Source of the DNA: Agrococcus carbonis
Lineage (GTDB): Bacteria > Actinomycetota > Actinomycetes > Actinomycetales > Microbacteriaceae
DNA: 64,000 bases
NCBI RefSeq assembly: GCF_900104705.1
Contig: NZ_LT629734.1
Span: forward strand, 1,674,001 to 1,738,000
Direction: 5' to 3'
The notes under the pieces were generated by a model. The model was given only the letters and a program-made list of their open reading frames with translations. It made no database searches and was not told the origin of the DNA. The position numbers and the translations under genes were made by a program. Shown here one piece after another: positions 49,257 through 58,500 of this stretch (position 1 is the stretch's first letter; the number at the start of each line of letters is the position of its first letter).

Positions 49257-50426
49257 TTACTGCACCGAGATCGTCCACCCCCCGTCAGCCGTGACGGTGA
49301 TCACCGACGGCCCAGCCCCGAGCGGCACCGTGCCCGAGTAGGTCCCGATCTCGTTGACGAGCAGCCCCATCGAGAACAGGTCGTCGTTGTGCTCGATCAC
49401 GGCGAAGTTCGACCCGCCATCGTGCGTCATCGCTGCGGCACCCGCGTCACCGCCGTAGAGGAACACGGCGTCGCCAGTCCCGTTCGCCGCCAGCTCGGGG
49501 GCGCTCGCGATCGGCGCGATCGTCAGCTCCCACGCGCCATCAGCGGTCACCTGCAGGCGCACTCCCTCGCCGAACGAGTTGAGGCCATACGCCGCGGTGC
49601 CGCCGTAGCCGCCGATCGTGTTTACGAGCAGGTCGCCGGTCGGCTCGTTCGCCGAGTCGAGCACGATCACCGCGAAGTTCGACGATCCGTTGTGCGACGC
49701 GGTGACCATCGCGGTCGCGGCGGGGAGCTCGATGACGGAGTCGCCCGACCCCTGGTGCGTCACGGCCTCGAACGTGCCGAAGGTGTCGGCAGCCCACGAG
49801 GCGGCGTCGTCTGCGGGCTCCTCGACCGGAGCGGCAGGTTCCGCCGCGGGCTCCTCTGCCGGCGCCTCCTCGGCGGGCTCGTCCTCGACCTCCGCGGCAG
49901 GCTCGGGGGCCGGCTGCGACACCGCCGGCACCGCGAGCGGCACGCGGCTTCCCGCGGCTGCACCGTTCACAGCGCCGAGGATGATGCCGAGCACCACCCA
50001 GACGGCGGTCACGATCCAGGCGACCTTTTTGTGCCTGTCGTAGCCCTCGAGCGGCCGCCCGAGCTTGTCGGTCTGCTTGCCCACGAGCGTGATGATCAGG
50101 TCGACGAGCGCCCAGATCCCGAGCCCGCCGAAGGTCAGCAGCTTCGCGATGCCCGTGCCGACCTTCCCGAGGTAGAAGCGGTCGACGCCGAGCGCGCCGA
50201 GCAGCATGGCGAACAGCCACGTCGCGACGAAGCTCTTCAGCGGCGCCTGCGGCCCGCCGAAGGCGTTGGGGGCGGATGCGTACCCGGGCGCAGCCGGGTA
50301 GGTCGCGGTCGGTGCGTGCGCGGCGGGCGCGTAGCCCGGCGCGGCGTACTGCGGAGCAGGCTGCTGCGGCATGGCGCCGCCGGCCTGCGCAGGGTCGGAG
50401 CCCTGCGAGGGGTTGGTGTAGGACAT
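49257..50426 (-). CDS. TM2-domain membrane protein with beta-rich C-terminal repeats
   Basis: This 389-residue protein has a P/A/Y/G-rich N-terminus (about 1-60), a TM2 domain at about 65-135 (ATWLFAMLLGALGVDRFYLG and FGGLGIWALVDLIITLVG), a further helix near 140-160, an acidic E/P/A linker (about 170-215), and a beta-rich tail with two similar units built around SNFAVI and TADG-W. The tail resembles the C-terminus of the cell-wall protein at 21348-23057. The family role is unknown; here it looks like a surface display protein. Confidence 0.85.
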   Translation of the reverse strand: MSYTNPSQGSDPAQAGGAMPQQPAPQYAAPGYAPAAHAPTATYPAAPGYASAPNAFGGPQAPLKSFVATWLFAMLLGALGVDRFYLGKVGTGIAKLLTFGGLGIWALVDLIITLVGKQTDKLGRPLEGYDRHKKVAWIVTAVWVVLGIILGAVNGAAAGSRVPLAVPAVSQPAPEPAAEVEDEPAEEAPAEEPAAEPAAPVEEPADDAASWAADTFGTFEAVTHQGSGDSVIELPAATAMVTASHNGSSNFAVIVLDSANEPTGDLLVNTIGGYGGTAAYGLNSFGEGVRLQVTADGAWELTIAPIASAPELAANGTGDAVFLYGGDAGAAAMTHDGGSNFAVIEHNDDLFSMGLLVNEIGTYSGTVPLGAGPSVITVTADGGWTISVQ

Positions 50427-50723
50427 CGATGTCTCTCTCGTGACAGGTGAACCCACCGGCCTGGGGTCGGGGGAGGGGTGGCCGATCGGCTGGGGGCGTT
50501 GTGGCCTGTGGTGAAGCTATGCAGACCCACTGACACGGTGCCTGCGGTGAGCTCGCATGACGCGCTCACCGCAGACTTCATTGGGGTGGCTGGCGACACA
50601 CGCGCTCTTGGGCTCCGGCGTCACTTCGAAGACGGCAGCCTTCTGGCCGTCAAACCCGCGGTCAGCGCACCGGTCTCGGCGGAGGACTACAGCGGCGCGT
50701 TGCACGGCAGCATGCCGGTTGGG
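50427..50723. other. 297-base gap between TM2 gene and defence island
   Basis: I see no gene here. A rightward open frame from 50478 runs antisense into the 122-residue gene and lacks a ribosome site. Base composition becomes less GC-rich from about 50520 onward, which may mark the left border of the defence island. No direct repeat or tRNA edge was found. Confidence 0.5.
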
Positions 50724-51092
50724 CTATTCCGTCGGATGTGCGCTAAGCGGCTTGAGGGCTGGGGACTCGCGATCGGCAGCCCAAAGCGACTCGTAACGGC
50801 GAGCGACGAACGGCCACAGTTCGCGCTCCGCGTCGTCAACCGACGCGATCCTCCTGACGACGGGCCCGTCGACAACAAACTCATGCAGAATCCTGCGGCC
50901 ACTGCGGTCGAGGCGCCCTTCGGGATCCAGCAGCCGGATCGACGCCATCGAGTCGATATGCGAGATCACGACTCCCCGCGGGTGATCCGAGAACGCGCGC
51001 TCATACAGCGCGAGCGGGTCGATTCCGTGTGAGGGACGGATCAGGAAGCGGAACCCCCAATCGCGTCCGCGGGTCGCCCAGAGCGTGATCAT
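50724..51092 (-). CDS. Unrecognised 122-residue partner of the GTPase
   Basis: This 122-residue protein of no family I know begins MITLWATRGRDWGFRFLI and contains DPLALYERAFSDHP, then VVISHIDSMASIRLLDPEG and a terminal RRYESLWAADRE. It is charged, mixed alpha/beta, with no signal or membrane segment. Its ATG overlaps the GTPase stop as ATGA, so the two are translationally coupled and probably interact. As the last gene of the leftward defence operon it may be the effector or the sensor of a GTPase module. Confidence 0.72.
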   Translation of the reverse strand: MITLWATRGRDWGFRFLIRPSHGIDPLALYERAFSDHPRGVVISHIDSMASIRLLDPEGRLDRSGRRILHEFVVDGPVVRRIASVDDAERELWPFVARRYESLWAADRESPALKPLSAHPTE

Positions 51093-52243
51093 CGCGTGCT
51101 CCTAGCGAGCACCTTCTCCTCTTCGGCCTTCTTGATCTGCAGGAGGAATTGCGTCGCGGCTGCCCGAGCCCCCTCGTTGCGCGCTACGGCTCGATTGTGG
51201 GCTTCAACGAGTTCGTCGTGGCCGAGCTGTGCAAGGCGCTCCACGGCTTCGAGGTCTATCAGTGTCGCGAGCAATGCGAGCTTGCCCGGGAGTCGCCCTG
51301 CAATGCGAGCACCCCAAGCGGCGAATCGAGCGACGTGCGCGGCGTTTCGCAACAGGCGGCGAGCGACTTCGTTCGGCAGCAGACGGAGCTGCGCCCAGCG
51401 GTTGCCGCGCTCGATCGGCAGTAGAGAAGCGATGGGGAGGAGCAGGTCGACACCGACCTGATCCTCGAACACGATGCGCCCCGGCTCAAACCTCGCAGAT
51501 GAGAGGAGCACGAAGTCCTCGCCTACCGACAGCGCATCGTCGGCCACTACTAGCGTTGCGATCGACTGTCGAAGCACGCTGAGCTCGTATCCGGCCTTCC
51601 GCACCACAAGGTCGGCGAAACTATCCACATCGAGATGGGGCAGGAGGTCGGCCTTCGACAGCGCGATCATCCAGATCCGTGGGAACTGCTCCAGACCTGC
51701 CGACCCGTCGAGCAGCTCGTCCTTCACGGACTCCAGGACATCCCGCATGCTCCCGAGCACCGACCGCAGGTACCGCTCCTCTTCGCCCGCGTGGTCCACC
51801 AGACGTTGCCCATCGATCAGCAGGATCGCGACATCGGAGTTGAGAAGCGCTCTGAAGTTGCTGACTCGCCGTTTCGCTTCCTCCTCGCTGCTGGCATCCT
51901 GCTCGAACCACTCGCCGGGGTAGTCGTGCCACACCAGGTGGAGAAGCGGATCTGCGCGGTGCGCGCTTGCTGCCTCCGGGCGGCGCAGCTGCACTGCGAA
52001 ATCGTAGGTGGTCGACGAGAACCTGTTGGGCTCGGGAACGTCCGCCGAGTCCTTCATGCCCAGGTAATTCTGTCGCAGCAGCGTGGCTTGGTTCGCGCGG
52101 ACGGCTCTCACGTCCAACACTCCTCTCCGTGCTCTTGCCGCTTCTAGGTAGGAGCCGAAGAAGGATGAGATGAGGACGGTCTTGCCGCTGCCGCTTTCGC
52201 CGAAGACCGCGATGTGCTGCTCGCGTGTTCTGCGCCTCGCCAT
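51089..52243 (-). CDS. TRAFAC-like P-loop GTPase, defence-island associated
   Basis: This protein of about 384 residues has an N-terminal G domain: Walker A GESGSGKT at 15-22, a G3-like D-Y-P-G at 107-110 (LVWHDYPGEWFE), a hydrophobic strand ending in D (VAILLIDGQR) and a G4-like SKAD at 196-199. This pattern resembles the prokaryotic TRAFAC GTPases predicted in conflict systems. The C-terminal 150 residues are helical, including a basic stretch near AAWGARIAGRLPGKLA. I chose ATG 52243; an upstream TTG at 52291 is less likely. It lies 112 bases after the DUF262 gene and is coupled to the 122-residue gene. Confidence 0.8.
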   Translation of the reverse strand: MARRRTREQHIAVFGESGSGKTVLISSFFGSYLEAARARRGVLDVRAVRANQATLLRQNYLGMKDSADVPEPNRFSSTTYDFAVQLRRPEAASAHRADPLLHLVWHDYPGEWFEQDASSEEEAKRRVSNFRALLNSDVAILLIDGQRLVDHAGEEERYLRSVLGSMRDVLESVKDELLDGSAGLEQFPRIWMIALSKADLLPHLDVDSFADLVVRKAGYELSVLRQSIATLVVADDALSVGEDFVLLSSARFEPGRIVFEDQVGVDLLLPIASLLPIERGNRWAQLRLLPNEVARRLLRNAAHVARFAAWGARIAGRLPGKLALLATLIDLEAVERLAQLGHDELVEAHNRAVARNEGARAAATQFLLQIKKAEEEKVLARSTR

Positions 52244-52355
52244 CGTCAGTGCCCAGCCCGTGCGGCGGCTCGCCGAGACGTTCGACTCCAAGAAGTGGCG
52301 ACGACTTCACCGCTGGGGACGTGCGTGCTGTTGACGTGCATCAACTTGTCCTTTG

Positions 52356-54206
52356 TCAGTCTTCGGTGTCGGCGATCGCCAGATCGGCGTCGATGTCTTC
52401 GATCCGATCTTCGGACTGGACGTCGGTCGCTTCGACTGGCGCCGCCCCGAGCTTGGCGCGGATGCGCTGCTCGAGCAAGGCCCGGCGCGATTCGAAGAAG
52501 GCGGGAAAGTCCTCGACCGCCGCGGGCAATGTTGCGGGGAGAGCGTTCCGATCGATGTAGGCGCCCATCTCGTCGTTGGACGCGTAGATGGCCGGCGCCC
52601 ACGCCGCCGGCGGCACGTCCGACTTGCCGACGTTCTCGGCGCCCGGAAGCAGCTGGAGATTGGGCAGGAGGTCTCGAGCGGCGATCACCTCGTCGATCTC
52701 GCTCCTGTCGATGTCCAGGGATCCCGACACGACTGCCTTCTCGACGTTCTTCTTCGTCACCAGCGACGCCGGGTAGATGTGGTCTACATGATGGACATGG
52801 CGAGTATCGACGTGGTCGAACAGGATCGCCAGCGTCGGGAACGTGCGGGGCGAGCCGAAGCGGAGCGAGAGGATGTCGTCGACGAGCGAGTCGGTGACCT
52901 CAAGCGACTTGCCTTGCTTGGAGAGTGCTGCCTCGAGTGCGGAAGTGGGGAAGCCCGATGCGCCATGCGTCCGAATCGCCTCGCGCAGATCGCGCAGGAG
53001 CGTGTCGAGGCCCGAGCCCCACACCCCTCGCACGATCAGCGAGCGCAGCACCCACGAGCGCAGCGCGGCTCGATCCTCGCGATGCTTCTCGGCGTGGCGG
53101 TAGTCATTGCCGAGGTTCCTGCGCCGCAGGTAATACGCGACCGGAATCAGGACGCTGTCTGCCGAGAGGCTGCCCTCCGACAAGCCGAAGTCGGCCAGGA
53201 GGCCCGCGGCGACTCGCAGTGACTCGCTGATCTCGTCCCACTGGGTATCCAGCAGCTCCATGTTCTCCGAGCGGAAGTTCTTGACCTTGAATCCGAAGTC
53301 GCCGATGTCGGTGAGGACGAGGCCGGCCTTGAGGATGGTGTCCTTCGAGAAGGTGAAGCCGTTTCCGGTCGAGTTGAGCTGATCCACCAGTCCATGCACG
53401 GCGGCTCTAGCATCGCGCGACTTCCATTGCGCCGTCGCGATGGAAAGCAGCAGGTCGCTGTAGGACAGCACCGTGCCGCCAGAGTTCACGCGAATGAAGA
53501 TGTCGAGCACCCTCTCGATGTCCTGATCGACCTCTTCGTAGAACTGGAGGCTCGCCTTGTTGTGGACCGCGTGCCACAGGTCGCTCAAGATGTCGGTGGC
53601 GATCTCGTCGTTGCCCACGCCGTACCGCTGGGGCAGCTTCATCAGTTGGCTCGCCTCGGCCGCCTCAAGGATGTCGCCCACCGGGAACCAACGATGCGTC
53701 GGATCGTCGGCCGCGCTCTGCAGTTGCTCGCGGGTCAGGAACGCGAGGTGGTACCGCAGGCCGGCTTCGTTCTCGGGCGCGTAGCCGAGGAGATTGATGT
53801 GCAGGGTCCGCGTCGGATACGACCACTCCTTCGTCGCCCATCCGCCCTTGTTCCGGTAGGCGTACGTTCCGCGTAGTCCGATGTTGAGGGACGTGAGGCG
53901 CTGCTGCCCATCGAGCACCGCCGTCACTGCCTGTGTGGGGTCGACATCAAGCAGTTGATTGTGGCGCTTGTCGAAGGCGCTGTAGTCCTTCATGAAGCCG
54001 TAGAACTTGAACTTCTTGACGGTTTCGGGCTCCACCCTCCACGAAAGGAAAGTGCCGACCGGGTAGCCGCGCATCATCGAGTCGAACAACTTGATCACCT
54101 GAGACGGCTTCCAGACATACTCGCGCTGGATCGCGGGAAGGATGAGTTCTCCGCGCTGGATGCGTCGCAGAGTCTCGGCCACGGTGACGGCGTCCTTGTG
54201 TGCCAT
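52356..54206 (-). CDS. DUF262-HNH single-chain GmrSD-like protein
   Basis: This 616-residue protein has an N-terminal DUF262 domain with IQREYVWK at 26-33 and the nucleotide-handling motif DGQQR at 99-103, a long helical middle, and a C-terminal HNH-type nuclease (VDHIYPAS near 474-481 followed by NLQLLPGAEN). GmrSD, BrxU and SspE share the DGQQR motif and use NTP-linked nicking or cleavage of modified DNA. GAGGA precedes the ATG. It is divergent from the cytosine methyltransferase and probably co-transcribed with the GTPase pair. A modification-dependent role is inferred, not shown. Confidence 0.87.
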   Translation of the reverse strand: MAHKDAVTVAETLRRIQRGELILPAIQREYVWKPSQVIKLFDSMMRGYPVGTFLSWRVEPETVKKFKFYGFMKDYSAFDKRHNQLLDVDPTQAVTAVLDGQQRLTSLNIGLRGTYAYRNKGGWATKEWSYPTRTLHINLLGYAPENEAGLRYHLAFLTREQLQSAADDPTHRWFPVGDILEAAEASQLMKLPQRYGVGNDEIATDILSDLWHAVHNKASLQFYEEVDQDIERVLDIFIRVNSGGTVLSYSDLLLSIATAQWKSRDARAAVHGLVDQLNSTGNGFTFSKDTILKAGLVLTDIGDFGFKVKNFRSENMELLDTQWDEISESLRVAAGLLADFGLSEGSLSADSVLIPVAYYLRRRNLGNDYRHAEKHREDRAALRSWVLRSLIVRGVWGSGLDTLLRDLREAIRTHGASGFPTSALEAALSKQGKSLEVTDSLVDDILSLRFGSPRTFPTLAILFDHVDTRHVHHVDHIYPASLVTKKNVEKAVVSGSLDIDRSEIDEVIAARDLLPNLQLLPGAENVGKSDVPPAAWAPAIYASNDEMGAYIDRNALPATLPAAVEDFPAFFESRRALLEQRIRAKLGAAPVEATDVQSEDRIEDIDADLAIADTED

Positions 54207-54346
54207 TGCGGTCCTCTTCCTCAAGGGGTCTCGGCCGACGTTACGCCATACATGTGACACAACCTCGATTCCGTCACTCTGCCTGCACTCTCGCTGCGCC
54301 GTCGGCGCAGTGTCCCGACCGCGCCTTGGTTGACACCGGGCGCGGG

Positions 54347-54352
54347 TAGCGT
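54347..54352 (+). promoter_or_regulatory. Probable -10 (TAGCGT) of a leaderless C5-methyltransferase message
   Basis: TAGCGT lies 6 bases before the GTG start, the spacing seen in several other genes of this window. A TTGACA at 54330 is only 11 bases upstream of it, too near to be its -35. Confidence 0.5.
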
Positions 54353-54358
54353 TGAAGC

Positions 54359-55543
54359 GTGGAGACGGGAGATCAACCTGAGCGGCATCCGCTGCGTTCG
54401 AGCGTCCGCCCGGGCTTCGAGTTTGGCGTCGACCCCGCCGTTCGCATCGTCGATCTCTTCGCCGGGTGCGGTGGGCTGACTCTCGGCCTCTCACAGGCCG
54501 CGGCAACGGCCGGCCGACGAGTCGAGATCGCGCTCGCCGTGGACTTCGAACCAGTCGCGACGCGGGTGTATCGCGACAACTATCCGTTCGCCGAGCGCAT
54601 CGCAACCGACTCTGTCGAGTCGTTCTTCGATGGCGAACTCGGTGCGAAACCGACGTTCACAGAACACAAGACCATGGCGGACATCGGAGCCGTCACGGTG
54701 CTGACTGGCGGCCCGCCCTGCCAGGGCCACAGCAATCTCAACAACCACACGCGGCGCGTGGATCCGAAGAACGGGCTCTATCTGCGGATGGTGCGTGCCG
54801 CTGAGATCCTCTCGCCCGAACTGATCCTCATCGAGAACGTGCCGGCCGTACTGAGGGATCGCCACGATGGCGAGGGCGTGGTGGTGCGCGCCGAACGGCA
54901 CCTCCAGGACATCGGCTACCAGGTCGGCCAAGCGGTGGTCGCTCTGGACACGATCGGAGTCGCGCAGACGCGTCGTCGCCACGTGTTGCTCGCGACCCGA
55001 GATGGCGACATCGCCCCGCGCCTTGTTCTGGAGGCGCTCGCGAAATCGGCGGATCGTCGCGACCTTCGGTGGGCGATCCACGACTTGATGGGCGCAGACG
55101 ATGGAAGCTTGCGTGACCGGGCTCCGCGTGCAAAGGCCGACAACCAGGCGCGGATGCGGTGGATGCTTGAGAACGACGCTTACGACCTGCCCAATCACCT
55201 GCGACCGAAGTGCCACCAGGACGATCACTCGTACAAGTCGATGTACGGTCGCCTCCGTTGGGAAGATCCTGCTCAGACGATCACGAGCGGCTTCGGCAGC
55301 ATCGGGCAGGGGCGCTTCATGCATCCGGAGCTGCCTCGAGCACTGACGGCGCACGAAGCCGCGCGCATTCAAGGGTTCCCCGATTACTTCGACTTCTCAG
55401 GATGCTCGACCGGCTCGGCGTTGGCGACGATGATCGGTAATGCGGTGCCCCCGCCGTTGGGTGCGGCCATTCTGCAGAGCGTGTTCTCGTTGCGGGCCCA
55501 GGCCAAGGCCGAGGCCGCATTCCTGACGCGGCGCTCGGCATAG
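54359..55543 (+). CDS. C5-cytosine DNA methyltransferase
   Basis: This 394-residue 5-methylcytosine methyltransferase has all main motifs: I DLFAGCGGL at 32-40, IV GGPPCQGHS with nucleophile Cys121, VI ENV at 159-161, VIII QTRRR at 203-207 and X GNAVPPP at 360-366. The region between VIII and IX, which chooses the target, is about 100 residues, so the recognition site is probably short. It lies 56 bases before DrmD on the same strand. It may serve the DISARM system or be paired with the divergent DUF262 nuclease. Confidence 0.94.
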   Translation: METGDQPERHPLRSSVRPGFEFGVDPAVRIVDLFAGCGGLTLGLSQAAATAGRRVEIALAVDFEPVATRVYRDNYPFAERIATDSVESFFDGELGAKPTFTEHKTMADIGAVTVLTGGPPCQGHSNLNNHTRRVDPKNGLYLRMVRAAEILSPELILIENVPAVLRDRHDGEGVVVRAERHLQDIGYQVGQAVVALDTIGVAQTRRRHVLLATRDGDIAPRLVLEALAKSADRRDLRWAIHDLMGADDGSLRDRAPRAKADNQARMRWMLENDAYDLPNHLRPKCHQDDHSYKSMYGRLRWEDPAQTITSGFGSIGQGRFMHPELPRALTAHEAARIQGFPDYFDFSGCSTGSALATMIGNAVPPPLGAAILQSVFSLRAQAKAEAAFLTRRSA

Positions 55544-55599
55544 CGCGCTCAGCGCTCCTTCATCTGGAAGACTGCTGAGAGGCTAGGAGAGGATTGCTC

Positions 55600-58500
55600 G
55601 TGAATCGCGTCGCTGCAGACGTCAACACAAAGGAGCGCGGGGCACTTGAGGTGCCGGAACCCGGCCTCCTGGTGAACGTGCGAGGCGACCGCTGGATCGT
55701 CACCGACGTCGCGGCGCAGTCACTTCCTCGCTCCAGCGCCGATGACGGCACCGCCGAACTCCAGCACGCCGTCACCCTGCAGTCGGTCGAGGAGGAGCGA
55801 TACGGGCGAGAGCTGACGGTGATCTGGGAGCTTGAGCCCGGCCGCAGCGTCGTGCGCGAGCAGGGCCTGCCCGACAGCATCCGCGCTGATCAGTTCGACG
55901 ATCCCAAGACCTTTGCCGCGTACGTGGACGCGCTCCGATGGGGGGCGCTCACGAGTGCGGATCCAAGGACGCTGCAGGCACCGTTCCGCAGCTCCGCGTC
56001 AGTCGAGGCCTACCAGCTGGAGCCGCTACGGCGAGCGATCGAGTCCCCTCGCGCGAACATGCTGCTCGCCGACGATGTCGGGCTCGGCAAGACGATCGAA
56101 GCGGGGCTGGTGATCCAGGAGCTCCTGCTGCGGCACCGCGCTCGCTCGGTGATCGTCGTCTGCCCGGCCGGGCTCGTCATCAAGTGGCAGGAGGAGTTGC
56201 GCGACAAGTTCGGCCTCCACTTCGAGATCATCAACTCCGAGACGATGAAGCAGTTCCGCCGCACCTTCGGCGTGCATGCGAACCCGTTCCGCGTCTACCC
56301 CCGCGTAATCGTCTCGATGTCCTGGCTGCCTCAGCCCCGCGCCGAGCGGATGCTGGAGGAGGTCTACGCGAGCGTGAAGGATTCCGGCACGGCTGCGCAG
56401 CGAGCGTTCGACATCCTGGTCGTCGATGAGGCGCACCACGTCGCCCCTGCGACGCCGAGTCGATCGAGCTCGACCCAGCCGCGATACGCCGTCGACAGCC
56501 AGCGCACGATCGCGGTGCGGCGTTTGGCCGAGCTGTGCGAGCATCGCCTGTTCCTCAGCGCGACGCCGCACAACGGATACACCGAGTCGTTCACGGCGCT
56601 GCTGGAGATGGTCGACCCTCAGCGCTTCGCTCGGGGCGCGGATCTCGACGAGCGTGCCCTCCGACAGGTCGCCGTCCGTCGACTCAAGCGCGACCTTCCG
56701 GAGTCCGACTTCATGCTCCGCGAGGTGCGGCAGCTCGTCTTCGACCCGAGCGACGACGAGGCCGCCGCCTATGACCGCCTGATCGCCTTCACGCGGCGCC
56801 GCAGTGCCGCCGTCAAGCAGGAGCGCGGCAAGCGCGCAGCCGAGCTGGCCACGTTGCTCCTCAAGAAGCGGTTCCTCTCGTCGCCCGTTGCGTTCGCCTC
56901 GACCGCGCAGGCGTTCCTAGATGCGCGCGGCGACGAGGACGTGGAACTGCCCGACTACGACGACGTACTCGGCGAGGAGGCGTCCGACGAGGAGGAGGGC
57001 CGCCTCGAGCAGCCTGAGTTGGAGTCTCTGCGCTCGGCGAGGCGCGCGCAGGTGGCGCTTACCGCGGAGGATCGCGAAGACCTCCAGGCCCTGATTGCAT
57101 GGGGAGAGCGTTACGAGGGCCGACCCGACTCGAAGCTGGCCGCGCTGCTCACGCTGATCAAGGGCGAGCTCCTCATCCCCGGTCTCGGTTGGGGCGACGA
57201 GCGCATCGTGATCTTCACCGAGTACGTCAGCACGCTCGAGTGGTTGCGCGAGGTGCTCGAGGCTCACGGCCTTGGTGGCGAACGGCTCGAAGTCATCGAC
57301 GGCTCGACCGACGCTGAGACCCGCGAGGAGATCCGCGCGCGGTTCACGGCCCCGCCGCGCGAGCAGCCCGTGCGCATCCTGCTCGCGACCGATGCCGCCG
57401 GCGAAGGCATCGATCTGCAGGCCCACTGCCACCGGCTCGTGAGCTTCGACATCCCCTTCAACCCCAACCGCCTTGAGCAGCGCATCGGTCGCATCGACCG
57501 TTTCGGCCAGCGGCACACCCCGCTCATCTGGCACTTGCGCGCCGACAAGCAGAACGCGTCGCCATATGCCCAGGACACCGACCTGCTCGCCCGCCTCGCG
57601 AGCAAGATCGCGAACTCCGAGCACGATGGCGTCTCGGCGAATGAGATCATCGCCCCCGACCTGCAACGTGAACTCGGCTTTGGCGGCGGCCCGGCCCGCA
57701 AGCGGAAAACGGATGCCGGTGAGCAGACGATCAACAAGGTGCTGCAGGCCGAGCACACCCTTGGGCGCGATCTGACCCGTCTTGCCGAGCGCCTCGAGAA
57801 CTCGCGCGATCGTATGCACTTGCACGAGGGCAACCTGTTGCGCGTGTTCGAGGAGGGACTTCGCATCTCCGGCCAGCCGCAGCTCACGGAGGTCGGGGAT
57901 CCTCGGGAGGAGGCACGCCTCTTCGAAGTGCCGTCAGGCCTCAGCCGAACGTGGGTCCCGGCTCTCGCCGGGCTCGACACACGGCTGGCGCGCGACGTGC
58001 TGCGGCCGATTACGTTCGATGAGCAGCGCGCACGGCAGCAGTCGGACGTCGTCTATGCGCACCTCGGGCACCCGCTCATCCAGCGCGCGGCCCGTGAGCT
58101 CCGCGGGCAGGTCTGGACCCGCACCGATCAGGTGCGAGGCATCAGTGCGGTCGTGGTCGACGGCCTCGATCAGTCGTTCGCAGCCGGCGTCGCCCGGCTC
58201 GTGCTCGTCGGCGAGGGCGGTATGCGCCTGCACGAGGAGATCTTCCTCGCGGGCACGCGCCTGCACCAGCGCCGTGAGCTCGGCATCGAGCGGTCCGAGG
58301 ATCTGCTGGTCTCCGCGCTCGACGGCTCGCGCATCTCTCAGCCCAGCAGCGAGGCGCTATCCCAGATCGCCGCGCAGTGGAATTCGGATGCGGGCGAAGC
58401 GGCGGGCCTGCGATCCCGCGTCGCTGAGGCGGTCGACCGCCGTGCCGAGAAGCTGCGCCGCGACGTCGAGACGAGCCTCGACACTCGTCGCGACGCTGAT

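Noticed and set aside
50478..51032. Rightward 184-codon open frame in the gap before the defence island
   Set aside because: It overlaps the 122-residue gene in antisense, lacks a ribosome site and shows no coherent fold pattern; the minus-strand gene is coupled to the GTPase.
54330..54352. TTGACA as -35 for the cytosine methyltransferase
   Set aside because: It is only 11 bases from the TAGCGT hexamer, too short for a sigma-70 promoter.
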